Source: Tistrella mobilis (GTDB taxonomy: Bacteria; Pseudomonadota; Alphaproteobacteria; Tistrellales; Tistrellaceae). From it: DNA of 64,000 nt. The notes under the pieces were generated by a model. It worked only from the letters and a program-made list of their open reading frames with translations, had not been told where the DNA came from and ran no database searches. The translations under genes and the position numbers were made by a program. Every line of letters begins with the position of its first letter. Positions within the stretch are counted from its first letter, which is position 1. The DNA is taken from positions 4,685,501 through 4,749,500 of the forward strand of contig NZ_CP121017.1 in assembly GCF_041468085.1 (NCBI RefSeq), read 5' to 3'. This document shows positions 17,505 to 26,439 of the stretch, piece after piece.

Positions 17505-18908
17505 ATGGCGGCGATTCCGGCCTGGCTGGCGCTGGACCGTGCGGCCGGTGATCTGGAAGGGCAGATCTATCGCAGCCTCCGCGACCGGATCCTCGACGGC
17601 CGGCTGACTGCGCCGCAAAGCCTGCCGCCCAGCCGCGCGCTCGCCGCGGCGCTGGGTGTCGCCCGCTCCACCGTGGTCAATGCCTATGACCGGCTGAAGG
17701 CCGAGGGCTATCTGGAGGGGCGCCCCGGCTCCGCCACCCGGGTGGCCGCAGTGGTGCCGCGCCCGACGGCACCGGCGGCCGCCGCCGCCATCGCACCGGC
17801 ACCCGGGGCCGGCGCGCCACGCCACCGCTTCTCACCGGGCGTGCCCGATCTCGGATCCTTCCCCTATGCCGACTGGGCGGCCTGTCTCAGATCGGCGGCG
17901 CGATCGGTCCGCGCCGCCGATCTGGGCTATGCCGGCACCGCCGGCCTGCCGGAACTGCGCGCGGCGATCGTCGACCATGTCGCGGCGATGCGCGGTGTCT
18001 CGGCCACCCCTGAACGTGTGCTGGTCCTGCCCTCCACCCGGGCGGCCGTCGATCTTCTTGCGCGGGTGCTGCTGCCGCCGGGCGGCACGGTGTGGATGGA
18101 GGAACCGGGCTATGCCTCGGCGCGTGCGGTGTTTCAGGCGGCAGGTGCCCGGCTGGTGCCGGTCGCCTGCGATGCCCAGGGGATCGATGTCGCCGCGGCC
18201 GCAGGGGCACCGCCGCCCGGGCTGATCTACACCACCCCCTCGCACCAGTATCCGACCGGGGTCACCATGACCCTGCCGCGCCGGCTGGCCCTGCTCGATC
18301 TGGCACGCATATCGGGGGCCGTGGTGGTGGAAGACGATTACGACAGCGAATTCCACTATGCCGGCCGGCCGATCGCCGCCCTGCAGGGCATCGACCGGGC
18401 CGGGGTGGTGGTCTATCTCGGCACTTTCTCCAAAACCCTGGCCCCGGGGCTTCGCGTCGCCTACCTGATCGCTCCGCCCGCCCTGCTGCCGACGCTGGCA
18501 GAGGCCCATCGCCGGGGCGGTGCCGCGGTCTCGGGCCATGTTCAGGCGGCCCTCGCCCGCTTCATGCGCGACGGAAGGCTGCGTGCCCATCTCAGACGGA
18601 TGATCCCGGCCTATGCCGAACGCCGGGCCGCGGTCACGACGGCGCTGGAGGCCCGCCTCGGCCATCTGCTGACAACCGGCCCCACGGCGGAGGGCGGGTT
18701 GCAGCTCGCCAGCTGGTTCCGCGACCCCGCCACCGACGATGCCGCCGCCGCCCGCCGGCTCGCCGCCGAAGGCTACGGCCCTGAGCCGATGTCGGGCTTC
18801 CATCTGGGCCCGCCACGGCCGGGCCTGCTGTTCGGCATCGCCGATGTCGACCCCGCCCGCATCGATGCCGCCATGGCCCGCATCGCGGCCATCCTGGAAC
18901 GCCGCTAG
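17505..18908 (+). CDS. MocR/PdxR-type GntR regulator with aminotransferase domain
   Basis: This 467-residue fusion regulator has a GntR winged helix (about 15-85; LEGQIYRSLRDRILDGRLTAPQSLPPSRALAAALGVARSTVVNAYDRLKAEGYLEGRPGSATRV). An aminotransferase class I-like domain with the PLP-binding Lys310 in LGTFSKTLAPGLR follows. VVVEDDYDSEFHY carries the conserved Asp. Such proteins sense PLP or an amino compound through the aminotransferase fold. Here it diverges from the GNAT-EamA-GNAT operon with 113 bases between starts, so it probably controls that operon. An AAGGGGG site precedes ATG 17505. Confidence 0.93.
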   Translation: MAAIPAWLALDRAAGDLEGQIYRSLRDRILDGRLTAPQSLPPSRALAAALGVARSTVVNAYDRLKAEGYLEGRPGSATRVAAVVPRPTAPAAAAAIAPAPGAGAPRHRFSPGVPDLGSFPYADWAACLRSAARSVRAADLGYAGTAGLPELRAAIVDHVAAMRGVSATPERVLVLPSTRAAVDLLARVLLPPGGTVWMEEPGYASARAVFQAAGARLVPVACDAQGIDVAAAAGAPPPGLIYTTPSHQYPTGVTMTLPRRLALLDLARISGAVVVEDDYDSEFHYAGRPIAALQGIDRAGVVVYLGTFSKTLAPGLRVAYLIAPPALLPTLAEAHRRGGAAVSGHVQAALARFMRDGRLRAHLRRMIPAYAERRAAVTTALEARLGHLLTTGPTAEGGLQLASWFRDPATDDAAAARRLAAEGYGPEPMSGFHLGPPRPGLLFGIADVDPARIDAAMARIAAILERR

Positions 18909-19843
18909 CTGCCGCCATGCCCTTCGATGCCACGCCCTTCAATGAACGGCCGGCGCTTCGTCAGCGCTGCCGCGCAATACTCCAGAAAGACATGCACCCG
19001 GCCGGATTTGCGCAGATCCGGATGGGTCAGCAGCCAGAGCCCGTCCGACAGGCTGTCCTCGGCAGGGGCGAGGCGGGCAAGATCGGGCAGGGCATCGCCC
19101 ACCAGGCAGGGCAGCCAGCCGGCCCCCAGCCCCGCGACCAGCGTGGCCGCCATGCCCTGCACCGTGTTGGTCCGGAACACGATCCGTTCCGCCGGCACCT
19201 GCGCCTGCAGATGGCGATTGGCCTTCAGCCCGACCAGTTCGTCGCAATAGGCGGTCCAGGCCAGATCCTCGGGCACGCAACCGCCCGCCTCGTCATGGGC
19301 CCGGCGCTGGCGATAGGGTGCCCAGGCGATCCGGGCCACGCGCCGGCCGACCAGATTTTCGGGCGGATCGTCGGTCGCCCGGATCGCGACATCGCTTTCG
19401 CCGCGGGCGAGGTTGAGCGCGCTGTTGCCGACCACCACCTCGACCCGCGCCCCCGGATGCAGGGCGGTGAAGCCGGCCAGCACCGGCGGCAGCAGCCAGG
19501 TGGCGAAGGTATCGCTGGTCGCGATCCGGATCTCGCCGGCCTCGTCCTGGTCCTGACCGGTGATCCGCCGGGTGACAGCGACGATGTCGACCTCCAGCCG
19601 CTGGGCCAGCGCCACCAGCTCTTCACCCGCCGGGGTTGCGACATAGCCGCTGCGCCGGCGTTCGAACAGCGGCCGGTCGAGCACGGCCTCGATTTCGCCC
19701 AGGCGGCGGAAGGCGGTGGAGGTGTTGATGCCGATCCGGCTGGCCGCCGCCGCCAGGTTGCCGGCTTCCCCGATCACCTTCACGATGCGCAGATCGTCCC
19801 AGGACAGTTTTTTCAGCGGGTCGTTCAAGAGCGGGTCTCGCAT
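18905..19843 (-). CDS. LysR-family transcriptional regulator
   Basis: This 312-residue regulator has an N-terminal winged HTH (LSWDDLRIVKVIGEAGNLAAAASRIGINTSTAFRRLGEIEAVLDRPLFERRRSGYVATPAGEEL). An effector domain follows, beginning at GEIRIATSDTFATWLLPPVLAGFTALHPGARVEVVVG. ATG 19843 was preferred over an upstream in-frame ATG at 19903 because the extra 20 residues are not family-like. It stands divergently to hisB with 137 bases between starts. Its stop overlaps the MocR stop by four bases on the opposite strand. The target is unknown; three GAATTT repeats lie in the shared intergenic space. Confidence 0.9.
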   Translation of the reverse strand: MRDPLLNDPLKKLSWDDLRIVKVIGEAGNLAAAASRIGINTSTAFRRLGEIEAVLDRPLFERRRSGYVATPAGEELVALAQRLEVDIVAVTRRITGQDQDEAGEIRIATSDTFATWLLPPVLAGFTALHPGARVEVVVGNSALNLARGESDVAIRATDDPPENLVGRRVARIAWAPYRQRRAHDEAGGCVPEDLAWTAYCDELVGLKANRHLQAQVPAERIVFRTNTVQGMAATLVAGLGAGWLPCLVGDALPDLARLAPAEDSLSDGLWLLTHPDLRKSGRVHVFLEYCAAALTKRRPFIEGRGIEGHGGS

Positions 19844-19888
19844 CGCAGACGGGTCACCCGCATCATAGCGCGCCCTGCGGCTGCCTGT

Positions 19889-19936
19889 GAATTTGCACCG
19901 CAACGAATTTCAATTGGGTTTTCCCGCGGAATTTCA
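19889..19936. promoter_or_regulatory. GAATTT direct repeats in the LysR / hisB divergent promoter
   Basis: GAATTT occurs at 19889, 19905 and 19929, the last two as GAATTTCA 24 bases apart, in an A/T-rich patch between the LysR gene and hisB. Spaced repeats in such a position are candidates for regulator binding, for instance by the LysR protein itself. The function is inferred only from the position. Confidence 0.4.
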
Positions 19937-19980
19937 TACATCTACACCGCACCTGCGGCGACGACCCCAGTGGAGACGAG

Positions 19981-20586
19981 ATGAGCCAGCGCACCGCCAC
20001 GATCACGCGCAACACCCGTGAGACGCAGATTTCCGTGACCGTCGATCTCGACGGCCAGGGCCGCTATGACGTGAAGACCGGCATCGGCTTTCTCGACCAC
20101 ATGCTGGAGCAGCTTTCGCGCCATGGCCTGATCGACCTCACCGTGCGTGCCGAAGGCGACCTGCACATCGATTTCCACCACACCACCGAGGATACCGGCA
20201 TCGCCATCGGCGAGGCGGTGGCCAAGGCGCTGGGTGACCGGCGCGGCATCACCCGCTACGCCCATGCCTATATCCCGATGGACGAGACCCTGACCCGGGT
20301 GGCGCTGGACCTTTCCAACCGGCCCTATCTGATCTGGAAGGTGAATTTCACCCGCGACAAGCTGGGGGAGATGGATACCGAACTCTTCAAGGAGTGGTTC
20401 CAGGCCTTCGCCCAGGCGGCCGGTGTAACGCTGCACGTGGAAAATCTCTACGGCGAGAACAATCACCACATCGTCGAGTCGTGCTATAAGGGTCTGGCCC
20501 GGGCGTTGCGCCAGGCGATCTCGATCGACCCGCGTGCCGCCGGCTCGGTGCCCTCGACCAAGGGCGTGCTCGGCGGCTCGCTCTGA
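19981..20586 (+). CDS. hisB: Imidazoleglycerol-phosphate dehydratase
   Basis: This 201-residue monofunctional HisB performs the sixth step of histidine synthesis, imidazoleglycerol phosphate to imidazoleacetol phosphate. The manganese-binding histidine motifs are present: [34 protein letters not shown] and [23 protein letters not shown]-rich [20 protein letters not shown] is the usual N-terminus. A GGAGACGAG site is just upstream. It opens the plus-strand his cluster hisB-DUF2628-hisH-hisA-hisF-hisI-hisE. Confidence 0.97.
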   Translation: MSQRTATITRNTRETQISVTVDLDGQGRYDVKTGIGFLDHMLEQLSRHGLIDLTVRAEGDLHIDFHHTTEDTGIAIGEAVAKALGDRRGITRYAHAYIPMDETLTRVALDLSNRPYLIWKVNFTRDKLGEMDTELFKEWFQAFAQAAGVTLHVENLYGENNHHIVESCYKGLARALRQAISIDPRAAGSVPSTKGVLGGSL

Positions 20587-20626
20587 CCTCTTCCGTCCGT
20601 CACACCCTTCCCTCATCCCGAAGCCC

Positions 20627-21085
20627 ATGCGCATCTATTCGGTTCACGTCCCCCCTCTGGTCAGCCCGGTCGACCGCGCCCGCGTCGTCGCAGAAGGCTT
20701 TTCGTGGGCGGCCTTCGTGCTGGGTGTGCTCTGGGCGCTCTGGCACCGGCAATGGGCGGCGGCGGCGGTGATCCTGGTCGGCGGCATGGTGCTGGCAGGC
20801 ATTCTGGGGGCGCTCGGCGCCGGAGAGGCCACCGTCACCATCGCGACCGTGGCGGTGCAGGCGATTTACGGCGTCGTCGCCAACGACCTTCGCCGCCGGC
20901 GCTATGACCGTCTGGGCTGGCGCGAGATCGGCCCGATCGCCGCCGATGATGCGGACGAGGCGCTCTATAAGGCCGCGATCCTGCATCGCGACGCCGCCAT
21001 CCGCCGTGATGCGCGCGGCTACGACCAGGGAGGGCGGGGTCCCGCTCCCGGTGCCTTCGGCCACGCCGGGGGCCTTGGCGCCTGA
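20627..21085 (+). CDS. DUF2628-type small membrane protein
   Basis: This 152-residue protein begins with [10 protein letters not shown] and has two or three hydrophobic segments ([37 protein letters not shown] and [29 protein letters not shown]). This pattern, soluble N-terminus then WxLWxRxW, matches DUF2628 proteins that alphaproteobacteria often carry inside the his cluster. The function is unknown. It lies 40 bases after hisB and 139 before hisH, in the same direction. The C-terminal 30 residues are low-complexity. Confidence 0.8.
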   Translation: MRIYSVHVPPLVSPVDRARVVAEGFSWAAFVLGVLWALWHRQWAAAAVILVGGMVLAGILGALGAGEATVTIATVAVQAIYGVVANDLRRRRYDRLGWREIGPIAADDADEALYKAAILHRDAAIRRDARGYDQGGRGPAPGAFGHAGGLGA

Positions 21086-21224
21086 GGGCCTGACGGTCCC
21101 GGCGCCCGGGCCCCGAAACCAGACCGGTCGCGCCCGCAGGAAGCGACCACGGCCTCTGTGCCGGTCCCCCGCCCGGCTGTCTGACCCGGCCACGACCAAG
21201 TCTGGCCCCTACCCGGAAGCACCC

Positions 21225-21869
21225 ATGAACATCGTCGTCATCGATTACGGCTCCGGCAACCTCAGGTCTGCCGCCAAGGCCTTCGCCCATGCCGCAGACG
21301 AGGCCGGGATCGCCGCCGAGGTGCTGGTAAGTGCCGATCCCGCCCGCATCCTGGCGGCCGACCGGCTGGTCCTGCCCGGCCAGGGTGCCTTCGCCGACTG
21401 TCGTGCCGGGCTGGATGGCGCCGACGGCCTCGCCGAGGCGCTGACCGAGGCGGTCACCACCCGCGGCACGCCCTTTTTCGGCATCTGCGTCGGCATGCAG
21501 CTGCTCGCCACCAGCGGCTTCGAGCACCGCATCACCCCGGGGCTCGACTGGATCGGCGGCCGGGTGGAGGCGCTGGCGCCGTCGGATCCGTCGCTCAAGA
21601 TCCCCCATATGGGCTGGAATGCGCTCGACTTCGAACCGGGCCGCCATCCGGTTCTGGAGGGGGTGGAGCCCGGCGCGCATGTCTATTTCGTGCACTCCTA
21701 CGCCATGACCGTCGATGATCCGGCGCATCTGCTCGCCACCGCCGATTACGGCGGCCGCGTGACCGCGATCGTCGGCCGCGACAACCTGATCGGCACCCAG
21801 TTCCACCCGGAAAAGAGCCAGGCGGTGGGCCAGCGGCTGATCGCCGGCTTCCTGCGCTGGCGGCCCTGA
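21225..21869 (+). CDS. hisH: Imidazole glycerol phosphate synthase, glutamine amidotransferase subunit
   Basis: This 214-residue class I glutaminase supplies ammonia to HisF. It has [17 protein letters not shown] at the N-terminus and oxyanion region [10 protein letters not shown]. The nucleophile Cys is in GICVGMQLL. The His/Glu of the triad are in [10 protein letters not shown] near the end. I chose ATG 21225 because HisH proteins begin immediately before this strand. It is followed by hisA after 85 bases and works as a heterodimer with HisF further downstream. Confidence 0.97.
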   Translation: MNIVVIDYGSGNLRSAAKAFAHAADEAGIAAEVLVSADPARILAADRLVLPGQGAFADCRAGLDGADGLAEALTEAVTTRGTPFFGICVGMQLLATSGFEHRITPGLDWIGGRVEALAPSDPSLKIPHMGWNALDFEPGRHPVLEGVEPGAHVYFVHSYAMTVDDPAHLLATADYGGRVTAIVGRDNLIGTQFHPEKSQAVGQRLIAGFLRWRP

Positions 21870-21954
21870 GCGGTCCGGGCATGAGCAGCCCGGTCCGCAC
21901 CGGTCAAAGATCCCTTCCTTGCGACTTCCGCGACTTCGACAGGACCAGAGCCCC

Positions 21955-22686
21955 GTGATCATCTATCCCGCCATCGATCTGAAGGACGGCGCCTGCGTGC
22001 GCCTGGTGCAGGGCGACATGGACCGTGCCACGGTCTTCGCCGACGATCCCGGCGCCCAGGCCGCCCGTTTCCGCGATCAGGGCTTCGCATGGCTGCATGT
22101 GGTGGATCTGAACGGCGCCTTCGCCGGCCGGCCGGTGAACGCGGCCGCGGTGGAGGCGATCGTGAAGGCGGTGGATCTGCCGGTGCAGCTGGGCGGCGGC
22201 ATCCGCGATCTCGCCACGGTCGAGGACTGGCTGTCCCGGGGTCTCGCCCGCGTCATCCTGGGCACGATCGCGGTGCGTGATCCGGCGCTGGTGCGCGAGG
22301 CCTGCCGGCTGTTTCCGGGCAAGGTCGCGGTGGGCATCGATGCCCGCGACGGCATGGTCGCGGTCGAAGGCTGGGCCGAGACCTCGACCATGAGCGCGGT
22401 GGATCTGGGCCTCGCCTTCGAGGATGCCGGTGCCGCCGCGATCATCTACACCGATATCGGCCGCGACGGCACGCTTCAGGGCCATGATGCCGAACAGACC
22501 GCGCGTCTGGCCGAGCGGCTGACCACCCCGGTGATCGCCAGCGGCGGCGTCGCCTCGATCGACGACATCCGCGCGATCAAGGCGGTGGAATCCCGCGGTG
22601 TCGCCGGTGTCGTTACCGGCCGCGCGCTCTATGACGGCCGGCTGGATCCCGCCGCGGCCCTGGCCGTCGCTGCCGGCCGCGCCTGA
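21955..22686 (+). CDS. hisA: ProFAR isomerase HisA
   Basis: This 243-residue (beta/alpha)8 barrel isomerises ProFAR to PRFAR in histidine synthesis. The start is a GTG at 21955, giving [21 protein letters not shown], the canonical HisA N-terminus with the catalytic Asp. An AGGA site lies ten bases upstream. The second catalytic Asp lies in [16 protein letters not shown], and phosphate-binding [13 protein letters not shown] is present. An ATG twelve codons upstream would add unsupported residues. Confidence 0.96.
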   Translation: MIIYPAIDLKDGACVRLVQGDMDRATVFADDPGAQAARFRDQGFAWLHVVDLNGAFAGRPVNAAAVEAIVKAVDLPVQLGGGIRDLATVEDWLSRGLARVILGTIAVRDPALVREACRLFPGKVAVGIDARDGMVAVEGWAETSTMSAVDLGLAFEDAGAAAIIYTDIGRDGTLQGHDAEQTARLAERLTTPVIASGGVASIDDIRAIKAVESRGVAGVVTGRALYDGRLDPAAALAVAAGRA

Positions 22687-22740
22687 TCCGACCCTGCCTT
22701 CTTCCCAAGCGGACGTCCCTTTCCTGCCGAGGACCCGGCC

Positions 22741-23508
22741 ATGCTGAAGACCCGCATCATTCCCTGCCTGGACGTGAAGGACGGCCGCGTGGTCAAGGGC
22801 GTCAACTTCGTCGGGCTGCGCGATGCCGGTGATCCGGTCGAACAGGCCCGGCTTTACGATGCGGCCGGCGCCGACGAACTCACCTTCCTCGACATCACCG
22901 CCTCGCACGAGAACCGCGGCACCATCCTGGATGTCGTCGCCCGCACGGCCGAACACTGCTTCATGCCGGTGACGGTGGGCGGCGGCGTACGGGCGCTTGA
23001 GGATATCCGCGCCCTGCTGCTGGCCGGCGCCGACAAGGTCTCGATCAACTCGGCCGCGGTCGCCCGCCCCGAACTGGTCGCGGAAGCCGCCGGCAAGTTC
23101 GGCAGCCAGTGCATCGTGGTCGCGATCGACGCCAAGCTGGGCGACAGCGGCCGGTTCGAGATCTTCACTCATGGCGGCCGCAGGCCCACCGGCATCGATG
23201 CGGTGGAATGGGCGGTCCGGATGGCGGAATACGGCGCCGGCGAGCTGCTGGTGACCTCCATGGACCGTGACGGCACCCGGGCGGGCTTCGATCTGCCGCT
23301 GACCCGGGCCATGGCCGATGCGGTGCCGGTGCCGGTGATCGCGAGCGGCGGTGTCGGCACGCTCGACCATCTGGTCGACGGGGTGCGCGAGGGTCATGCC
23401 TCGGCGGTGCTGGCCGCCTCGATCTTCCATTTCGGCCAGCACACCATCGCAGAGGCCAAGCTGCACATGGCGGCAGCCGGCATCCCGGTCCGCCTGCCGG
23501 GCCAGTGA
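22741..23508 (+). CDS. hisF: Imidazole glycerol phosphate synthase cyclase subunit
   Basis: This 255-residue barrel enzyme joins PRFAR with ammonia from HisH to give IGP and AICAR. It has [32 protein letters not shown] with the catalytic Asp, and [28 protein letters not shown] is present. [19 protein letters not shown] carries the second catalytic Asp, and [13 protein letters not shown] is the phosphate loop. Length and motifs are standard. It is followed 129 bases later by hisI, with an inverted repeat in between. Confidence 0.97.
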   Translation: MLKTRIIPCLDVKDGRVVKGVNFVGLRDAGDPVEQARLYDAAGADELTFLDITASHENRGTILDVVARTAEHCFMPVTVGGGVRALEDIRALLLAGADKVSINSAAVARPELVAEAAGKFGSQCIVVAIDAKLGDSGRFEIFTHGGRRPTGIDAVEWAVRMAEYGAGELLVTSMDRDGTRAGFDLPLTRAMADAVPVPVIASGGVGTLDHLVDGVREGHASAVLAASIFHFGQHTIAEAKLHMAAAGIPVRLPGQ

Positions 23509-23572
23509 GCCCTCCGCGTCACACGCGCGCCTGAACCTCCCGCCTTTGATGAATATCCCATGACGGTGGCGT

Positions 23573-23590
23573 ATCTGGTTGGAACCAGAT
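23573..23590. promoter_or_regulatory. Inverted repeat between hisF and hisI
   Basis: ATCTGGTT - GG - AACCAGAT is a perfect 8-bp dyad with a two-base centre, 64 bases after the hisF stop and 47 before the hisI start. An outer TGAC...GTCA pair adds symmetry. It could be an operator for a separate hisI promoter. As an RNA hairpin its loop would be too tight unless the stem opens, so a DNA-binding site is more likely. Confidence 0.4.
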
Positions 23591-23637
23591 CGCAACTGTC
23601 ATAATTTTCCCCCTGTTGTTCCAAGGAACCGCATCCC

Positions 23638-24096
23638 ATGTGCTCCACCCACGACACCGATGCGACTGTGCCGGCCGGAACCGGCGCTGCAGACCGTTTC
23701 GACGCGGCGGTGGCACGCATCCATTTCAACGCCGACGGTCTGGTGCCGGCCATCGCCCAGGATGCCGCGACCGGCGAGGTGCTGATGATGGCGTGGATGA
23801 ACGAAGCGGCGGTGCGCGAGACTCTGGCCACCCGCCGCGGCGTCTACTGGTCCCGGTCCCGCAAGGGGCTGTGGCGCAAGGGCGAAAGCTCGGGCCAGAT
23901 GCAACATCTGAAGGCGTTCCGCATCGACTGCGACGGCGATACGGTGCTGCTGCTGGTGGACCAGCATGGCGTCGCCTGCCACACCGGCCGGCGCAGCTGT
24001 TTTTTCGACGAGGTGAACCCGGAGACCGGCGACATCACCACCATCATGACCCCAGAGATCGACCCGGAGACGCTGTATGGCCGACGGACGGACTGA
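23638..24096 (+). CDS. hisI: Phosphoribosyl-AMP cyclohydrolase
   Basis: This 152-residue monofunctional HisI opens the adenine ring of PR-AMP in the third histidine step. Zinc and substrate motifs are visible: [43 protein letters not shown] and [13 protein letters not shown] with the metal-binding Cys residues. The N-terminal 20 residues are variable. Its end overlaps the start of hisE by 20 bases, so the two early-step enzymes are coupled though not fused. Confidence 0.96.
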   Translation: MCSTHDTDATVPAGTGAADRFDAAVARIHFNADGLVPAIAQDAATGEVLMMAWMNEAAVRETLATRRGVYWSRSRKGLWRKGESSGQMQHLKAFRIDCDGDTVLLLVDQHGVACHTGRRSCFFDEVNPETGDITTIMTPEIDPETLYGRRTD

Positions 24097-24451
24097 ACCC
24101 ATCAAGACCAAGAACGACACCGCCGGCCAGACCGACTGGGACGTGCTCGACCGCCTGGTGACGACCATCCGGTCGCGCAAGGGCGCCGACCCGTCCAGTT
24201 CGTATGTCGCCAAGCTGCTGGGCAAGGGCCGGTTGAAGATGGCCCAGAAGGTAGGTGAAGAAGCGGTCGAAGTCGCCATCGCCGCGGTCGCCCAGGACAA
24301 GGATGCGCTGGTCGACGAAAGTGCCGACCTGCTCTTCCACCTGATGGTGCTCTGGGCCGATGCCGGCCTGGACCCGGCCGAGGTGATGGCAACGCTCGGC
24401 CGCCGCGAGGGCCGCTCGGGCATCGAGGAAAAGAAGAACCGCAAGAACTGA
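24077..24451 (+). CDS. hisE: Phosphoribosyl-ATP pyrophosphatase
   Basis: This 124-residue all-alpha MazG-like pyrophosphatase performs the second histidine step. [48 protein letters not shown] carries the EExxE-type metal site. [41 protein letters not shown] completes the family signature. The start lies inside the hisI end (20-base overlap). It closes the his cluster here; hisG, hisD and hisC are not in the window. Confidence 0.96.
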   Translation: MADGRTEPIKTKNDTAGQTDWDVLDRLVTTIRSRKGADPSSSYVAKLLGKGRLKMAQKVGEEAVEVAIAAVAQDKDALVDESADLLFHLMVLWADAGLDPAEVMATLGRREGRSGIEEKKNRKN

Positions 24452-24564
24452 AGACGTCAGGGCCGGCATGGGCCGCCAGGGGCGACGGCCAGGGTTGACG
24501 AATCGGGGCGGTGCGCCGGAACATGGCGGCCGACCTCAGACCGTCCATCCGGAGCCGTCCTCCC

Positions 24565-24933
24565 ATGGCCTATGATCCGAACAACATCTTCGCCCGCATC
24601 CTGCGCGGCGAGCTGCCCTGCAAGACCGTCTATGAAGACGAGCATGTGCTCGCCTTCAGCGACATCCGGCCGCTCGCCGATGTCCATGTGCTGGTGATCC
24701 CGAAGGGCGCCTATGTCTCGCTCGACGATTTCACCGCCGGGGCCGGGGCCGAGGTGGTCGGCCACTTCTTCAAGGTGGTGGGCGAGATCGCCCGTATCAC
24801 CGGCGTCGCCGAAACCGGCTACCGGATCATCTCCAATATCGGCGCCCATGGCCATCAGGAGGTACCGCACCTCCATGTGCATGTGATCGGCGGCCGGCCG
24901 CTGGGCCGGATGCTGCCCGACGCACGCGGCTGA
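24565..24933 (+). CDS. HIT-family (histidine triad) hydrolase
   Basis: This 122-residue Hint-type protein has NIFARILRGELPCKTVYEDEHVLAFSDIRPLADVHVLVIPK, then GYRIISNIGAHGHQEVPHLHVHVIGGRPLG with the HxHxH triad. Hint proteins hydrolyse AMP-lysine-like phosphoramidates and acyl-adenylates; the physiological target is unclear. A downstream location after hisE is common in alphaproteobacteria. I chose ATG 24565 (AYDPNNIFARIL); an upstream in-frame ATG at 24511 is less family-like. A strong intrinsic terminator follows. Confidence 0.93.
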   Translation: MAYDPNNIFARILRGELPCKTVYEDEHVLAFSDIRPLADVHVLVIPKGAYVSLDDFTAGAGAEVVGHFFKVVGEIARITGVAETGYRIISNIGAHGHQEVPHLHVHVIGGRPLGRMLPDARG

Positions 24934-24954
24934 CGGTGCGACCGGCCTGACGCA

Positions 24955-24984
24955 ACGGCGGATACCCCGGTATCCGCCGTTTTC
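24955..24984 (+). terminator. Rho-independent terminator after the his/HIT cluster
   Basis: ACGGCGGATACC - CC - GGTATCCGCCGT forms a perfect 12-bp stem followed by TTTCC, so the T tract including the last stem base is four long. It lies 21 bases after the HIT gene stop. It should end transcription from the his operon before the flavoprotein gene. Confidence 0.85.
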
Positions 24985-25019
24985 CGTTGGCAGGGCGGAG
25001 AGATGGGGGGCGAGGGGAG

Positions 25020-26366
25020 ATGGGGGACAGATTGAAGAAGGTCCGACGCCGTCTGGCCGCCATGGCACCGGGATGGTGGCTGACATTGGCGGCTCTCGCC
25101 GTCACCACCCTGCTCTGGGGACTGGGGCATGCGTCCATCCCCGATGCCGATCCTCTGCCTGCCGGCCCTCTTCCCGACTGGCGGCCACCGAGCCTGCTGC
25201 TCTCTGCCTGGTCGATCACCCTGATGGCGGTGCTGCTGCTCTCGACCGCTCGCGCCCGCAGCATAGAGCCGCTGTTCGGCGGTCTGGACCGCGCGGTCCG
25301 GCTGCACCGGCAGCTCGGTCCGCTCGCCATCGGTCTGGTGCTGGTGCACGTCGCCCTCTACATCCCGTTCGAACTGCGCCCCGGCGGCTCGGTCGCCGGG
25401 CTGCTGATCCCGTTCTGGTCTGCGGGGGCTGCAGGCTTTAACGCCCTGATCCTCTGGGCGGTGATCCTCTGGACCGGGCTCGCCTATAGCGGCCGGCTGC
25501 GCTACGAACACTGGCTGTCGCTGCATGGCCTGCTGGGGCCGATCTTCATCGCCACCTCGGCCCATGCCCTGGGCAGCGGGCCGACCATCACCGCCTATGA
25601 ACCGCTGCGCTTCTGGATGTGGGCGCTGGTGCTGACCGGCGCCGGGGCCTGGGTCTGGCGGGTGCTGCTCTACCGGCGGCTGGCACCGCGCTACCCCCAT
25701 CGGCTGCGGGCCCTGCGGCAGGTCTCCGACGACACGCTCGATCTGGTGCTGCGCCCCACCGCCCGACGGATGATCTACGAGCCGGGTACCTTCGTGTTCA
25801 TCGCCCGGCCCGGCCTGGCGGAACTGCACCCGTTCTCGATCTCTTCCTCGCCGGCCGAACGCGATCTCCGGGTCTCGATCCGCATGGCGGGCGATTTCAC
25901 CCGCGGGCTGGTCACGCTCGCCCCCGACGATCCGATCGACGTCTTCGGTCCCTTCGGCGGCTTCTCTCCCCATCGCTACGGCCGGCACCGGCGGATGATC
26001 TGGATCGGCGCCGGCATCGGCATCACGCCCTTTCTCGGCATGCTGCGCTTCGAAACCGTCAACGACGATTTCCGCCGGGTCTGGCTGTGGTATCTGGCCC
26101 GCGATGCGGCACACGCCCCCTATGACGCCGAGATCCGCGAGACCGTCCCCAAGGCGGAGTCCTGGATCGACTACGACCTCTGGACCACCGCCGATCGCGG
26201 CCGGCTGACCGCCGCCCGGGTGCTGGAAACCGTGCGGCCGCTCGATGACGGCATCGCCGTCATGCTCTGCGGCACGCCCGATTTCGTCCGCGACATGACC
26301 CGCCAGTTCCTGGCCGAGGGCTTAGCCCCCGACCGGATCATCGCCGAGGATTTCCGCTTCCGTTGA
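25020..26366 (+). CDS. Ferric reductase-like transmembrane flavoprotein
   Basis: This is a 448-residue membrane oxidoreductase. The N-terminal 210 residues form about six helices with histidines placed as in haem-binding ferric reductase domains (LHRQLGPLAIGLVLVHVALYIPF, HWLSLHGLLGPIFIATSAHALG). An FAD-binding ferredoxin-reductase-like domain follows (FSISSSPAERDLRVSIRMAGDFTRGLV, VFGPFGGFSPHRYG). An NAD(P)-binding domain comes last (MIWIGAGIGITPFLGMLR, VMLCGTPDFVRDMTRQFLAEGL). It would move electrons from NAD(P)H across the membrane, perhaps to metal ions. ATG 25020 has a GAGGGGAG site just upstream. No partner gene adjoins it. Confidence 0.88.
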   Translation: MGDRLKKVRRRLAAMAPGWWLTLAALAVTTLLWGLGHASIPDADPLPAGPLPDWRPPSLLLSAWSITLMAVLLLSTARARSIEPLFGGLDRAVRLHRQLGPLAIGLVLVHVALYIPFELRPGGSVAGLLIPFWSAGAAGFNALILWAVILWTGLAYSGRLRYEHWLSLHGLLGPIFIATSAHALGSGPTITAYEPLRFWMWALVLTGAGAWVWRVLLYRRLAPRYPHRLRALRQVSDDTLDLVLRPTARRMIYEPGTFVFIARPGLAELHPFSISSSPAERDLRVSIRMAGDFTRGLVTLAPDDPIDVFGPFGGFSPHRYGRHRRMIWIGAGIGITPFLGMLRFETVNDDFRRVWLWYLARDAAHAPYDAEIRETVPKAESWIDYDLWTTADRGRLTAARVLETVRPLDDGIAVMLCGTPDFVRDMTRQFLAEGLAPDRIIAEDFRFR

Positions 26367-26439
26367 GCGGCCGGACCGGTCAGCATCCGGGGGTCGGGGC
26401 GCGTGCCCTGCCTGCCTGACCCAGCGGCATGGTGACCAG

